Part shown: positions 48,124 through 57,222 of the stretch, piece after piece
Position numbering within the stretch: the first letter of the stretch is position 1
How the letters are laid out: every line of letters begins with the position of its first letter
Assembly: GCF_040655735.1 (NCBI RefSeq)
Contig: NZ_JBFAKK010000020.1
Coordinates: forward strand, 32,313 to 96,312
Source: Phytomonospora sp040655735
GTDB taxonomy: Bacteria > Actinomycetota > Actinomycetes > Mycobacteriales > Micromonosporaceae
DNA length: 64,000 bases
Direction of reading: 5' to 3'
Position numbers and translations under genes: made by a program
The notes under the pieces: model-generated
The model's database searches: none
Told to the model about the DNA's origin: nothing
The model's input: the letters and a program-made list of their open reading frames with translations, nothing else

Positions 48124-49119
48124 GTGAAACAGAACGGCACCGGCCTCGCCATCGAGACGCAGGGCCTGGTCAAGACCTTCGGAAAGACACGAGCCGTGGA
48201 CGGCGTCGACCTGGCCGTCCCCGCCGGAACCGTCTACGGCGTTCTCGGCCCCAACGGCGCCGGCAAGACCACCGCGGTGCGGATTTTGGCCACCCTGCTG
48301 CGTCCCGACGGCGGCACGGCCCGCGTCTTCGGCCACGACGTGCTCAAGGAAGCCGACGCCGTCCGTTCGAGAGTGAGCCTGACCGGCCAGTACGCGTCGG
48401 TCGACGAGGACCTCACGGGCCTGGAGAACCTCGTGCTCCTCGGCCGGCTCATCGGCCACCGCAAGGCCGCCGCGCGTCGGCGGGCCGAGCAGCTCCTCGA
48501 CGCCTTCGGGCTCACCGAGGCCGCCGGCCGACAGGTCAAGAAGTACTCGGGCGGGATGCGCAGGCGCATCGACATCGCCGCCAGCATCCTCAAGACACCC
48601 GACGTGCTCTTCCTCGACGAGCCGACCACCGGCCTCGACCCCCGCAGCCGCAACCAGGTGTGGGACATCATCCGGATCATCGTCGCCCAGGGCACCACGG
48701 TCCTGCTGACCACCCAGTACCTCGACGAGGCCGACAACCTCGCCGCCCGCATCGCCGTCATCGACCACGGCAAGGTCATCGCCGAGGGCACTCCCGGTGA
48801 GTTGAAGTCCTCCGTCGGTGCGGGCTCGGTGCACGTCCGTCTCCGCGACGCCGCCCAGCGCGGCGAGGCCGAGCGGATCCTGTCGACGACCCTCGCCCTC
48901 GGCGTCAACCTCGACGCCGACCCGGTCGCCCTCACCGCACGCGTCGACGCCGACGGCGGCGGCACCGCCGAGCAGGCGTCCCAGGCGCTGTCGGCGCTGG
49001 CCCGCGCGGGTATCACCGTCGACGAGTTCTCCCTCGGCCAGCCCAGCCTGGACGAGGTCTTCCTGGCCCTGACCGACCACCCCGCCACCGACGACGCCGA
49101 GAAGGAGGCCGTGGCATGA
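48124..49119 (+). CDS. DrrA-type drug-export ABC ATPase
   Basis: A 331-residue ATPase with Walker A GPNGAGKTT at 42-50, signature YSGGMRRR at 141-148 and Walker B LFLDEP at 162-167. The ending DEFSLGQPSLDEVFLALTDH is the LDEVFL motif typical of daunorubicin-resistance DrrA proteins. The start is GTG 48124 after AAAGGAAAG. The stop overlaps the permease start (ATGA). It energises export of a hydrophobic compound with the next gene. Confidence 0.92.
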   Translation: MKQNGTGLAIETQGLVKTFGKTRAVDGVDLAVPAGTVYGVLGPNGAGKTTAVRILATLLRPDGGTARVFGHDVLKEADAVRSRVSLTGQYASVDEDLTGLENLVLLGRLIGHRKAAARRRAEQLLDAFGLTEAAGRQVKKYSGGMRRRIDIAASILKTPDVLFLDEPTTGLDPRSRNQVWDIIRIIVAQGTTVLLTTQYLDEADNLAARIAVIDHGKVIAEGTPGELKSSVGAGSVHVRLRDAAQRGEAERILSTTLALGVNLDADPVALTARVDADGGGTAEQASQALSALARAGITVDEFSLGQPSLDEVFLALTDHPATDDAEKEAVA

Positions 49120-49964
49120 CCACGCAGTCGACCACCACGCAGCCCACCGTCTACACACCCGCCGCCTCCGCGCTCAGCGCGGTCCTGTCGGCCGACGAGC
49201 AGCCGAAACGGCCGAGCGCGCTGTCGGCGTCGATGACCTTCGGCTGGCGCGCGATGCTGAAGATCAAGCACGTCCCCGAGCAGCTGTTCGACGTGACCGC
49301 CTTCCCGATCATGATGACGCTGATGTTCACCTACCTGTTCGGCGGTGCGCTGGCCGGGAACACCACCGACTACTTGCAGTACCTGCTGCCCGGGATCATG
49401 GTCATGAGCGTCGTGATGATCACCATGTACACCGGGGTGGGGGTGAACACCGACATCGAGAAGGGCGTCTTCGACCGTTTCCGGACCCTGCCGATCTGGC
49501 GCCCGGCGGCGCTGGTCGGCGCGATCCTCGGCGACGTCTTTCGTTACACGATGGCCTCTGCAACGATTCTGCTGCTCGGACTGATCCTCGGTTTCCGTCC
49601 CGCCGGAGGCGTGCTCGGCGTGCTGGCCGGTGTCGGGCTGCTGGTCGCGTTCTCCTTCGCGTTCTCCTGGATCTGGACCATGTTCGGCCTGTTCCTGCGC
49701 TCGGAGAAGTCGGTCATGGGCGTGAGCATGATGGTGCTGTTCCCCATGACCTTCCTGAGCAACGTCTTCGTCCAGCCGGCGACCATGCCGGGCTGGCTCC
49801 AGGGATTCGTCGAGGTCAACCCGATCGCTCACCTCGTCGCCGCCGTCCGCGGCCTCATGTACGGCACCCCCGACGCCTACGAGATCACCTGGACCCTGGT
49901 GTCGGGCGGCGTGATCCTGCTGGTCTTCGGCGCCCTGACGATGCGGCTGTACAACCGGAAGTGA
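49116..49964 (+). CDS. DrrB-type ABC permease
   Basis: A 282-residue ABC-2 permease with six predicted membrane segments. EQLFDVTAFPIMMTLMFTYLFGGAL begins the transmembrane part, and ITMYTGVGVNTDIEKGVFDRFRTLP is the conserved cytoplasmic loop of DrrB proteins. It forms the exporter with the overlapping ATPase gene. The nearby FMN reductase, TetR and FAD monooxygenase suggest a drug or aromatic detoxification locus. A 14-bp perfect hairpin ends the operon. Confidence 0.92.
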   Translation: MTTQSTTTQPTVYTPAASALSAVLSADEQPKRPSALSASMTFGWRAMLKIKHVPEQLFDVTAFPIMMTLMFTYLFGGALAGNTTDYLQYLLPGIMVMSVVMITMYTGVGVNTDIEKGVFDRFRTLPIWRPAALVGAILGDVFRYTMASATILLLGLILGFRPAGGVLGVLAGVGLLVAFSFAFSWIWTMFGLFLRSEKSVMGVSMMVLFPMTFLSNVFVQPATMPGWLQGFVEVNPIAHLVAAVRGLMYGTPDAYEITWTLVSGGVILLVFGALTMRLYNRK

Positions 49965-50002
49965 AGAACGAGCAGTAAGCAGTGAGCTGACGCGAGCAAA
50001 GC

Positions 50003-50033
50003 CCGGTGGCCCGTCCGACGGACGGGCCACCGG
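50003..50033. terminator. Terminator of the ABC exporter operon
   Basis: A 14-bp perfect stem (CCGGTGGCCCGTCC / GGACGGGCCACCGG) with a 3-base GAC loop, 38 bases beyond the permease stop. It is among the strongest hairpins in the window. Confidence 0.9.
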
Positions 50034-50048
50034 CATCGACGGGCGGGG

Positions 50049-50789
50049 GTGCGCTTGACTGCCCGGGTGGTGGAGTTGGCGCGGATGCGCGATGCCCTTG
50101 GCGAGATCGGCCGCGTCCCGGAGTTCCTGGAGCGGGTCGAGCGCGCCGACGACCCCGAGGCGTGGCGCGAACTCGAGTACCGCCTCTGCCTCGAACACGA
50201 TCTCGTGCCGCCGGCCGGCTTCGCCGCACTGCCGAGGCTGGTGCCACTCGCGGTGAGCGATCGGCGAGCGCGCCGCCTTGCCGGGCTCATCGTGCGGTGC
50301 TCGGCCGGGCACCACCGCTGCGACGCCCTCCTCGCCGGTACCGCCGCCGCCATCGCCGACTTCGGTGGGCAGCTCGACCGGCACCTGCGCACGCGCCCGG
50401 CCGACTACCTCGACAGCTTCATCGATCTGCTCGCAGTCGCCGGCCAGTACCACTGGAGCGCCGCCCTCGGTGACTTCAGCGACGACTTCTACCCCGTCGA
50501 CTGCCCCCACTGCGCGGTCAAGGTCATGATCGCCATCGGCGATTACGGCCGCTACTCGGCTATCCGGGACTGGGACCACGGCGATGTCGACCGCCGCCCC
50601 CTGCGCCCCGCGTTCCCCGCCGAACTCACCGGGACCGGACGGTGGATGTACGACACCGCCGCCCGCGACGGCCAGGCCGCCCTCGCCGAAGGCATCGCCC
50701 ATCTCCACGGCCGGGCCGAGTGCCCACGCTGCGCCGCTCTCTTCACCGTCGCCGACGAGTACGCCGCCGCAAACCTCCCACGCCTGTGA
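50049..50789 (+). CDS. Hypothetical protein with two CPxC pairs
   Basis: A 246-residue protein I do not recognise. It is helical at first (RLTARVVELARMRDALGEIG, with LEYRLCLEHDLVPPAGFAAL). It has CPHC near 158-161 and CPRC near 229-232, which look like the two halves of one zinc knuckle split by about 70 residues. Between them are GDYGRYSAIRDWDHGDVDRR and MYDTAARDGQAALAEGIAHL. No membrane segment or signal peptide. The start is GTG 50049 close to the terminator hairpin. It converges on the large ATPase regulator with 16 bases between stops. Confidence 0.6.
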   Translation: MRLTARVVELARMRDALGEIGRVPEFLERVERADDPEAWRELEYRLCLEHDLVPPAGFAALPRLVPLAVSDRRARRLAGLIVRCSAGHHRCDALLAGTAAAIADFGGQLDRHLRTRPADYLDSFIDLLAVAGQYHWSAALGDFSDDFYPVDCPHCAVKVMIAIGDYGRYSAIRDWDHGDVDRRPLRPAFPAELTGTGRWMYDTAARDGQAALAEGIAHLHGRAECPRCAALFTVADEYAAANLPRL

Positions 50790-50805
50790 ACCCCACGCCC
50801 CGCCC

Positions 50806-53800
50806 TCACAACCCCCAGCGCACGCCCTCCGCCGGCCCGTAACGGCACGTCGCGCCCGTCGACACCGCCGCGCGCAGGTGCTCCGCCAGCGCCGGATGCC
50901 GCTCGTCGAGCTTGCGCAGCGTGTCGCGGATCCGCGCGGTCACGGTCTTGCGCGCACGCTCGGCCTCGTCGCCCAGGCGACGCGGGCGGCCGCCGAGACC
51001 GGTGGCCGTGCGCAGTTCGTCGATCAGCGCCGAACGCTCAAGGTCGAGGGCCGCCGCGCGGGAGTCGTCGCCCAGCGCGACGGCACGGTCGATCAGTTCG
51101 TCGAGCTCCCCGAGGCGGCGCTTGTAGCGGCTCCTCGCCTCCTCGTCGAGTACCGCGTCGCCGCCGAGACCGCGAGCGGCGACGACCACGTCGCCTCCCG
51201 ACGGGTCCAGCAGCCGCACCGCGGGAATGTCGGCCCCGGGCGCCCCGAGCAGCGTGTGCAGGTCCTGGAGACCTTTGGCGTCGGGCATCAGCACCGTCGA
51301 CCCGCCCCAGGTCAGCGACCACACGTCGCCCTCGCGCCGAAACACCGCCTCGGGCTCGGCGGATACCACGGCCGCGCCCGAGGCCAGGTGCGCCATGCCC
51401 AGTTCGGCCGCCTCGGCCCGGACCTCGGCGGCCAGCCGGGGGTCGCCGTCGAGTCGCGCCATCGCGGCCTTCGCCTCCAGCGCCCACACCCGCGACGCCA
51501 TCGACTCCGCCGACCGCAGCGCCTCGGCGTAGTCGGCCCGCGCCGTCGCGAAGTCCCCGACGGCCGCCGCCAGACGCCCGAGCCACAGGCTCACCGGTCC
51601 GCTGATGTCGCACCCGTACAGCGACACCAGCCACTGCCCCCGCAGCGGCTCAAGGCTCTCCCGCACCCGCCCGCACGCGAGCGGATCACCGCTCAGCGCC
51701 GCCGTCTCGGCCCGCGCACGCAGCGCCAGGCCCTCGAACATCCGGGGATAGTCCTCACCGACCGCCTTGACCTTCCCCGACCCGGCCGAGGTGATCGCGT
51801 CGGTCAGATCCACGTGCGGATGCTGACCGTTCGCGGCCATCTCCTCCACCAGCGCCGCGGCCTCGTCGAAACGCCCCTGCGCCTGGAGCCGCGACCACGA
51901 GATGTGCTCGCCCATGAAGGCCCAGTGCTGGTGATCGCCGTGCTTCTGCTTCTCCGTGAAGCGCGCGATCAGCTCCTCCGCCTCGGCGAAGCGGCCCTGG
52001 AAGGCGGCGATGATGGACCGGTCGATCATGACGCCGATCCCCATGCGCGACCCCGGCTGAGTGATCGACGCCAGCCTCTCGACGGTCGCGGCGTACGCGG
52101 GGTCCCCCTGCTCCAGCTGCGCGACCCACAACAGCGCCGTGGCGTACTCCCGCATGTCGGAGTCCGCCGAGCGCCGCCCCACCTCGATCATCTCGCGGGT
52201 CAGCGCCTCCCGCTCCCGCGCCGTCCCCGGCCCCCAGATCACGTCGTGGCGGGCCCACAGGCCGAACCCCAGCGCGTCGTCGTCACCGTCGCGGCGGGCC
52301 AGCACCGACACGCGCACCGCCAGCTCGCGCGCCATGAGGTCGATCTCGCGCTCACCGCCGGGCACCCCGACCGCGCCGCGCATGACCGCCCGGTGCGCCT
52401 CGGCGAGCAACTCCTCCTTGAACGCGGCGTGCTCGCCCGGCCCGCCCTGCCGGTGCACCGTCAACGCGACCCGGGCCGTCAGCTCCGGGTCGCCCAGGGC
52501 CCGCACGCCGGCGGCCGCGGCCTCGAACATCGCCCAGGCGGCCTCGCGCTCACCGCAGTGATGCAGTTCGCCGCCCAGGTCGAGCTGCACCCGGACCCGC
52601 TCGCGGCTCGGTTCGGGACCGATGCGATCCAGTGCCCTGCGCAGGTGCGTGCTCGCCTCCTCGAAGGAGAAGCGGTCACCGGCGTCGCGGGCGGCGGCCC
52701 GCAGCAGCGCGACGGCCCGCCCGGCGTCGAGGGCGCCGTCGGCGAGGTGCGCGTGTCCGGCGAGGTCGGCCGGGAGCATCCGCTCGGCCAGCGCGGGGGA
52801 GCGGTCGAGGGCACGCACGACGGCGGCGTGCCGCTCGGGCGCGTCGGCGACCGACTCGTAGAGCGTCTCGCGGACCAGGTCGTGGGCGAAGGAGAAACGC
52901 CCGCCGCCGTGCGAGGTGACCAGCCGCGCGGTCACGGCTTGATCGAGCATCCGGTCCACCTGCGCGACCGGCTGGTGCACCACGGCCGCCAGGATCTGGC
53001 GGTGGAAGCGACGACCGAGCACCGAGGCGTCCGACAGCAGCCGCGCCACCGGCGGCGGCAACTGCGCCAGCCGGCGCCGCACCGCGTCGCTGACTCCCGG
53101 CGCGATCGCCGAGGCGGGCTGCCCGCTGCGCCACAGGCGGGCCGTCTGCTCGACGAAGAAGGGGTTCCCGCCGGTCCGCGCGTGCACCTCGGCGACCAGC
53201 TCCGGCGTGGCCTGCTCACCTGCCGTGCGCGCCATGAGCGCCCCGACGGCACCGGCGTCGAGGCCGTTCAGGGCCACCGTCGTGGCCCGCCCGAGCAGCG
53301 GCAGCATCAGCTCCCGCAGCGGATGCGGGTCGACCTCGACCTCCACGTCGCGGTAGGTGCCGATCAGCAGCAGCGGCTCGAACCGCGAGTGCTGCGCGGC
53401 GAACTCCAGCAGCCGCAGCGAGGCGGCGTCCGCCCAGTGCAGGTCGTCGAGGATCACCACCAGGGGCCGGGTCTGCGCCGCCGAAACCAGCGCGCGGGTC
53501 ACCGCGTCGTACAGGCGGAAGCCGTCGGCCTCCTCGCCCTCGGACAGCAGCGCCGACAGCTCCCCGGAGACCTCACCGCCGGACCGCTGCGGCGGCGCGT
53601 GCCGGTGGAGCGCCCTGATGACCTGCGTCCACGGCCAGTAGCCCGGCGCGTTGTGGGAGTCCCAGCACGAACCGCTCAGCACCAGCGCGCCCTCGCCGCG
53701 CGCCCACTCGGCGGCCTCGGTGACCAGGCTCGTCTTACCGATCCCCGCCTCGCCGGTGACGAACACCAGCCCGCCGTTTCCCTCGCGGACCCGGCCGATC

Positions 53801-53853
53801 TCGGCGCGCAGGAGCGCGGCCGGATGGTCTCGGCCGAACAGACCGGGTCTCAT
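50806..53853 (-). CDS. Giant STAND/AAA ATPase with TPR-like repeats, no LuxR helix-turn-helix
   Basis: A 1015-residue protein. Walker A GEAGIGKT is at 34-41 and the Walker B region LVVILDDLHWADAASLRL near 131-148, followed by a winged-helix/NACHT region and about 400 residues of helical repeats. Unlike LAL regulators it has no LuxR helix-turn-helix. The end is a coiled-coil segment (LDELIDRAVALGDDSRAAAL) and then the block LDERHPALAEHLRAAVSTGA-TCRYGP. That terminal block recurs in actinobacterial ATPases that pair the sensor with a nonDNA-binding output, but its role is unknown to me. It is divergent from the GNAT gene across 112 bases. Confidence 0.8.
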   Translation of the reverse strand: MRPGLFGRDHPAALLRAEIGRVREGNGGLVFVTGEAGIGKTSLVTEAAEWARGEGALVLSGSCWDSHNAPGYWPWTQVIRALHRHAPPQRSGGEVSGELSALLSEGEEADGFRLYDAVTRALVSAAQTRPLVVILDDLHWADAASLRLLEFAAQHSRFEPLLLIGTYRDVEVEVDPHPLRELMLPLLGRATTVALNGLDAGAVGALMARTAGEQATPELVAEVHARTGGNPFFVEQTARLWRSGQPASAIAPGVSDAVRRRLAQLPPPVARLLSDASVLGRRFHRQILAAVVHQPVAQVDRMLDQAVTARLVTSHGGGRFSFAHDLVRETLYESVADAPERHAAVVRALDRSPALAERMLPADLAGHAHLADGALDAGRAVALLRAAARDAGDRFSFEEASTHLRRALDRIGPEPSRERVRVQLDLGGELHHCGEREAAWAMFEAAAAGVRALGDPELTARVALTVHRQGGPGEHAAFKEELLAEAHRAVMRGAVGVPGGEREIDLMARELAVRVSVLARRDGDDDALGFGLWARHDVIWGPGTAREREALTREMIEVGRRSADSDMREYATALLWVAQLEQGDPAYAATVERLASITQPGSRMGIGVMIDRSIIAAFQGRFAEAEELIARFTEKQKHGDHQHWAFMGEHISWSRLQAQGRFDEAAALVEEMAANGQHPHVDLTDAITSAGSGKVKAVGEDYPRMFEGLALRARAETAALSGDPLACGRVRESLEPLRGQWLVSLYGCDISGPVSLWLGRLAAAVGDFATARADYAEALRSAESMASRVWALEAKAAMARLDGDPRLAAEVRAEAAELGMAHLASGAAVVSAEPEAVFRREGDVWSLTWGGSTVLMPDAKGLQDLHTLLGAPGADIPAVRLLDPSGGDVVVAARGLGGDAVLDEEARSRYKRRLGELDELIDRAVALGDDSRAAALDLERSALIDELRTATGLGGRPRRLGDEAERARKTVTARIRDTLRKLDERHPALAEHLRAAVSTGATCRYGPAEGVRWGL

Positions 53854-53937
53854 GTCGCGCTCGCTGTCTCTCGGCGGTGCGGGAAAGGCGAAGGACGTGG
53901 TCCCCCAGCCTCAAGCATCCCCGAGGGGTCTGACAAA

Positions 53938-53957
53938 TGTCGCAGGCACGTGCGACA
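53938..53957. promoter_or_regulatory. Inverted repeat before the GNAT gene
   Basis: TGTCGCA - 6 bases - TGCGACA, 8 bases before the GTG start at 53966. It may be an operator for the GNAT gene, whose transcript would be nearly leaderless, or for the divergent ATPase gene. Confidence 0.45.
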
Positions 53958-53965
53958 GTCTCACC

Positions 53966-54487
53966 GTGACGACGAACGATCATGACGGCGGATCGCGCCG
54001 GGTGGAGCTGCGCCCCTACGCCGAGGGCGACTTCTGGATCCTGGAGCGCAACAACGCCCCCGAGCAGACCGACCACCTCGGCGGACCGGAAACCCCGGAA
54101 AAGCTCGCCGACCGCCACCGGCGCTACCTCGATCTCGAACCGGCCACCGGCATGATGTTCGTGATCGAGTACGAAGGCGCCGAAGTGGGCACGATCGGCT
54201 ATTGGGAGAAGGAATGGAACGGCGAGACGGTCTTCGAGACCGGCTGGGCCATCCTGACCGACCACCAGGGCCGCGGCCTGGCGACCCTCGCCGCCGTCGC
54301 GCTCGCCGACAAGGCCCGCGAGCTGCGCTCACACCGCTGGCTGCACGCCTACCCGTCGGTCGACCACCCCGCGTCGAACGCGATCTGCCGCAAGGCCGGT
54401 TTCACCCTGCTCGGCGAGGCCGATTTCGAGTACCCCAAGGGCAACCCGATCCAGGTCAACGACTGGCGCCTCGACCTGGAGGCCTAA
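53966..54487 (+). CDS. GNAT family N-acetyltransferase
   Basis: A 173-residue acetyltransferase of the RimJ/RimL-like type (VELRPYAEGDFWILERNNAP; ETGWAILTDHQGRGLATLAAVALADKAR is the acetyl-CoA loop with QGRGLA; HPASNAICRKAGFTLLGEADFEY is the C-terminal strand). The start is GTG 53966, since that gives a family-length protein; the frame runs on upstream through antisense of the ATPase gene. Its TAA overlaps the TAG of the convergent LuxR regulator by three of four bases. The substrate is unknown. Confidence 0.85.
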   Translation: MTTNDHDGGSRRVELRPYAEGDFWILERNNAPEQTDHLGGPETPEKLADRHRRYLDLEPATGMMFVIEYEGAEVGTIGYWEKEWNGETVFETGWAILTDHQGRGLATLAAVALADKARELRSHRWLHAYPSVDHPASNAICRKAGFTLLGEADFEYPKGNPIQVNDWRLDLEA

Positions 54488-57144
54488 CCCACCACGCCGG
54501 CGAGCTCTCCCCGTGAGAGCACGCCGAGCTTCGGGTAGGCCTTGTACAGGTGGTAGCCGACCGTGCGAGGGCTGAGGAACAGCCGCGCGGCGATGTCCTT
54601 GTTCGACATCCCCGCGGCCGCCAGCCGCACGATCCGCGCCTCCTGCGGGGTCAGCGCCGACAGCGGCCCGGGCTCCTCGCGGGCGCCCGCGCTCTGCCCG
54701 GTCGCCTCCAGCTCGACCCGGGCGCGCTCGGCCCACGGCCGCATCCCGGCGCGCTCGAACACGTCGAGGGCATGTCGGAGTCGGTCGCGGGCCTCGGCCT
54801 TGCGGCGGGCCCGGCGCAGCCACTCGCCGTGGAGCAGCGCCGTGCGCCCCGCCTCGGTCTCCTGCCGTTCCCGCTCGTGGAGCCCGGCGGCGGCGGTGAA
54901 GTGCTTCTCGGCGGTGTCGTCGTCGGCCAGCAGCGCCCGGCAGCGCTCGGTGAGTGCCAGCGCCCAGGGCCGTCCGACGCGCCGCGCCCAGGCGGCGAAG
55001 TAGCCGAAGGACTCCACGGCCCGCTCGGGGCTGCCGATCCGCACGGCGGCCTCGACCATGTCGGGGACCGCCCGCAGCGTGCAGATGTGATGCCGGGTCG
55101 GGGTCCTCGTCAGCCGCTCCAGCCCGGCGAGCGCGTCGGTGACCCGCCCGGCGCCCAGGTCGAGGCGGGCGAGCGCGGCCCGTGCCCACGGCGCGCCGGG
55201 CGACATGGCGCCGCCTGCGATGTCGGCCATGGCCTCGGCGGCATGGCGGCGGCACTCCTCCTCGTCTCCGGCGACGGCGTCGAGGTAGGCGAGCACGGCA
55301 CTGAACTGGCTGGTCCACTGGGGCTGCCCGCTGTCACCGGCCAGGCGCATCGCCTCGGTCGCGGTCTCGCGGGCGGCGGAGTAGCGGCCCTGGAAGACCT
55401 CGATCTCGGCGGCGAAGAACAGCGCGGTCGGCAGCCTGCCCCACCCGCCGAGCGCGCGGATCTCGGTGGCCAGCCGGGTCGCCAGCTCGTAGGCGGCGGC
55501 GTCCTGCCCGACGGCCACGCCGATCCCGCACATCATCAGCCGGTCCCCCAGCGTCGCGCCGGGCACGTCGGCCAGAACCGGGGGAGTCTCGTCGAGGATC
55601 CCGCCGGCGATGAACGCGACCGCTTCGGCGCGCGGACGCCCGGCGGGAAGCCGCAGGGCGGCCAGCCGGCTCGCGGTGTCGGCCAGCTCGTCCTCACCGA
55701 GGTACCAGGCGAAGTGCAGGGCCTGCCCCAGCAGCTCGGCGGCGTGCTCGGGTTCGTGGTGTTCGGCCTCGTCGATGGTGAGGCGGTGCGCGAGCGTGTA
55801 GTCGCCGGCCCAGAACGCGTGCAGCGTCCGCAGGTAGGCGAGGCGCCCCCGCAGCTCCGGCGCGATCGGCGCGCCGACCCGGGCGGCGAGCTCGGCGGCC
55901 CGGTCGCGAAACCCGGCCTCGGCGGCCGACTCCGCGGCGAGGACCAGACGCCGGCCGCGTTCGCCCTCGTCGGCCGACAGGCGTGCCGCCTCGGTGTAGG
56001 CCGCGCACGCCGCCGACTGCCCTCCGCGCGCCCGTGCCCGATCGGCGGTCTCCTCCAGTGCACGCGCGACCGACTCGTCGGCCCCGGTGGCGCCCTGCGC
56101 GAGATGCCAGGCCCGCCGGTCGGCGTGCCCGGGAGCGTCGAGGACCCCCGCCAGCGCCCGGTGAGCGGCCAATCGTTCCCCGTGGGCGGCGCCCTCGTGC
56201 ACGGCACTGGCGACCAGCGGGTGACGGAACACCACCCGCCCCTCCTCGACCCGCACCAGTCCCGCGTGCTCGGCGGGCGGCAGGTCGCCGGTCCCGGCGC
56301 CCAGTGCGGCCGCCGCGCTCGCGATCACCGCCAGCGAACCGCTCGGTTCGAGCGCCGCCAGAAGCAGCAGCGTCCGCGTCGCCGGCGGCAGACCCGAGGC
56401 CGTGCCGTGGAACGCCTGCCGCAGACGGTCGGTCAACGGCACCGACCCCGAACCGGCACCGGCCGGCTCGGCGGCGATGCTCAACGGCAGCTCCCGCAGC
56501 GCCAGCGGATTACCGCGCGATTCGGCGAGGACCCGGTACCGCACCGTCACGTCCAGCCCGGCGAAATGCTCGTCGACCAGCGCACTCGCCGCACGCGCGT
56601 CGAGCCCGCCCAGCCGCAGTTCCCCGAAACCGCTCACCGGCCCCTCCTCACGAGTGGCCAGGACGAGCGCGACCCCCTCGGCGTGCAACCGCCGCACCGC
56701 GAAGAACAACGCGTGCGCGGAATCCCGGTCCCACCATTGAGCGTCATCGACGGCCAGGAGCAGCGGCGTCTCGGTCGCCGGCTCGCTCAGCAGTGTCAGC
56801 ACCGCCAGCCCGACCAGCATCGGCTCCGGCGCCGGGCCCGATGCCAGCCCGAAGGCCGTCTCCAGAGCCCTCCGCTGCGGATCGGGCAACTCCGCGACAC
56901 CGCCGAGCCGGTCGTGGAGAAGCATGTGCAAGCCCGCGTAGGGCAGCTCCGCCTCGAACTCCACGCCCAGCCCCTGGAGGACCGGCAGCCCCTCGGCCCG
57001 TGCGGAGGCGACCGCGTGCTCGACCAGAGCCGTCTTCCCGATACCCGGCTCACCGCGCAGGACGAGGACACCGCTGCGCCCTTCCCGCGCCTCGGCCAGC
57101 AGACCGGAGACGGCGGCGAGTTCGGTGGCACGGCCGTGAAGCAT
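54484..57144 (-). CDS. Large LuxR-family ATPase regulator (LAL/STAND type)
   Basis: An 886-residue relative of the regulator at 13893. Walker A GEPGIGKT is at 31-38 and LLLAVDDAQWWDRDSAHAL near 128-146, then helical repeats and a C-terminal LuxR helix-turn-helix (LTPQEARIVRLAAAGMSNKD, then SPRTVGYHLYKAYPKLGV). The start is ATG 57144 (MLHGRATELAAVSGLL), matching the MLHGR start of the paralogue. It is transcribed away from the NTF2-like gene, which lies 78 bases upstream on the same strand, so it may be read from that promoter. It overlaps the GNAT gene by 4 bases at the stop. Confidence 0.9.
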   Translation of the reverse strand: MLHGRATELAAVSGLLAEAREGRSGVLVLRGEPGIGKTALVEHAVASARAEGLPVLQGLGVEFEAELPYAGLHMLLHDRLGGVAELPDPQRRALETAFGLASGPAPEPMLVGLAVLTLLSEPATETPLLLAVDDAQWWDRDSAHALFFAVRRLHAEGVALVLATREEGPVSGFGELRLGGLDARAASALVDEHFAGLDVTVRYRVLAESRGNPLALRELPLSIAAEPAGAGSGSVPLTDRLRQAFHGTASGLPPATRTLLLLAALEPSGSLAVIASAAAALGAGTGDLPPAEHAGLVRVEEGRVVFRHPLVASAVHEGAAHGERLAAHRALAGVLDAPGHADRRAWHLAQGATGADESVARALEETADRARARGGQSAACAAYTEAARLSADEGERGRRLVLAAESAAEAGFRDRAAELAARVGAPIAPELRGRLAYLRTLHAFWAGDYTLAHRLTIDEAEHHEPEHAAELLGQALHFAWYLGEDELADTASRLAALRLPAGRPRAEAVAFIAGGILDETPPVLADVPGATLGDRLMMCGIGVAVGQDAAAYELATRLATEIRALGGWGRLPTALFFAAEIEVFQGRYSAARETATEAMRLAGDSGQPQWTSQFSAVLAYLDAVAGDEEECRRHAAEAMADIAGGAMSPGAPWARAALARLDLGAGRVTDALAGLERLTRTPTRHHICTLRAVPDMVEAAVRIGSPERAVESFGYFAAWARRVGRPWALALTERCRALLADDDTAEKHFTAAAGLHERERQETEAGRTALLHGEWLRRARRKAEARDRLRHALDVFERAGMRPWAERARVELEATGQSAGAREEPGPLSALTPQEARIVRLAAAGMSNKDIAARLFLSPRTVGYHLYKAYPKLGVLSRGELAGVVG

Positions 57145-57222
57145 GTGGGAAAGGTACTCGGCCGATCTTGACGAGCGGACGGGACGGCGCCGCGCGCCGC
57201 CCACTCCCGCGCCCGAACCGGC

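Noticed and set aside
50584..57171. Plus-strand frames of 1133 and 873 codons opposite the giant ATPase and LuxR genes
   Set aside because: Composition is histidine/arginine/proline-rich with no recognisable domain; the minus-strand genes explain the codon pattern fully.
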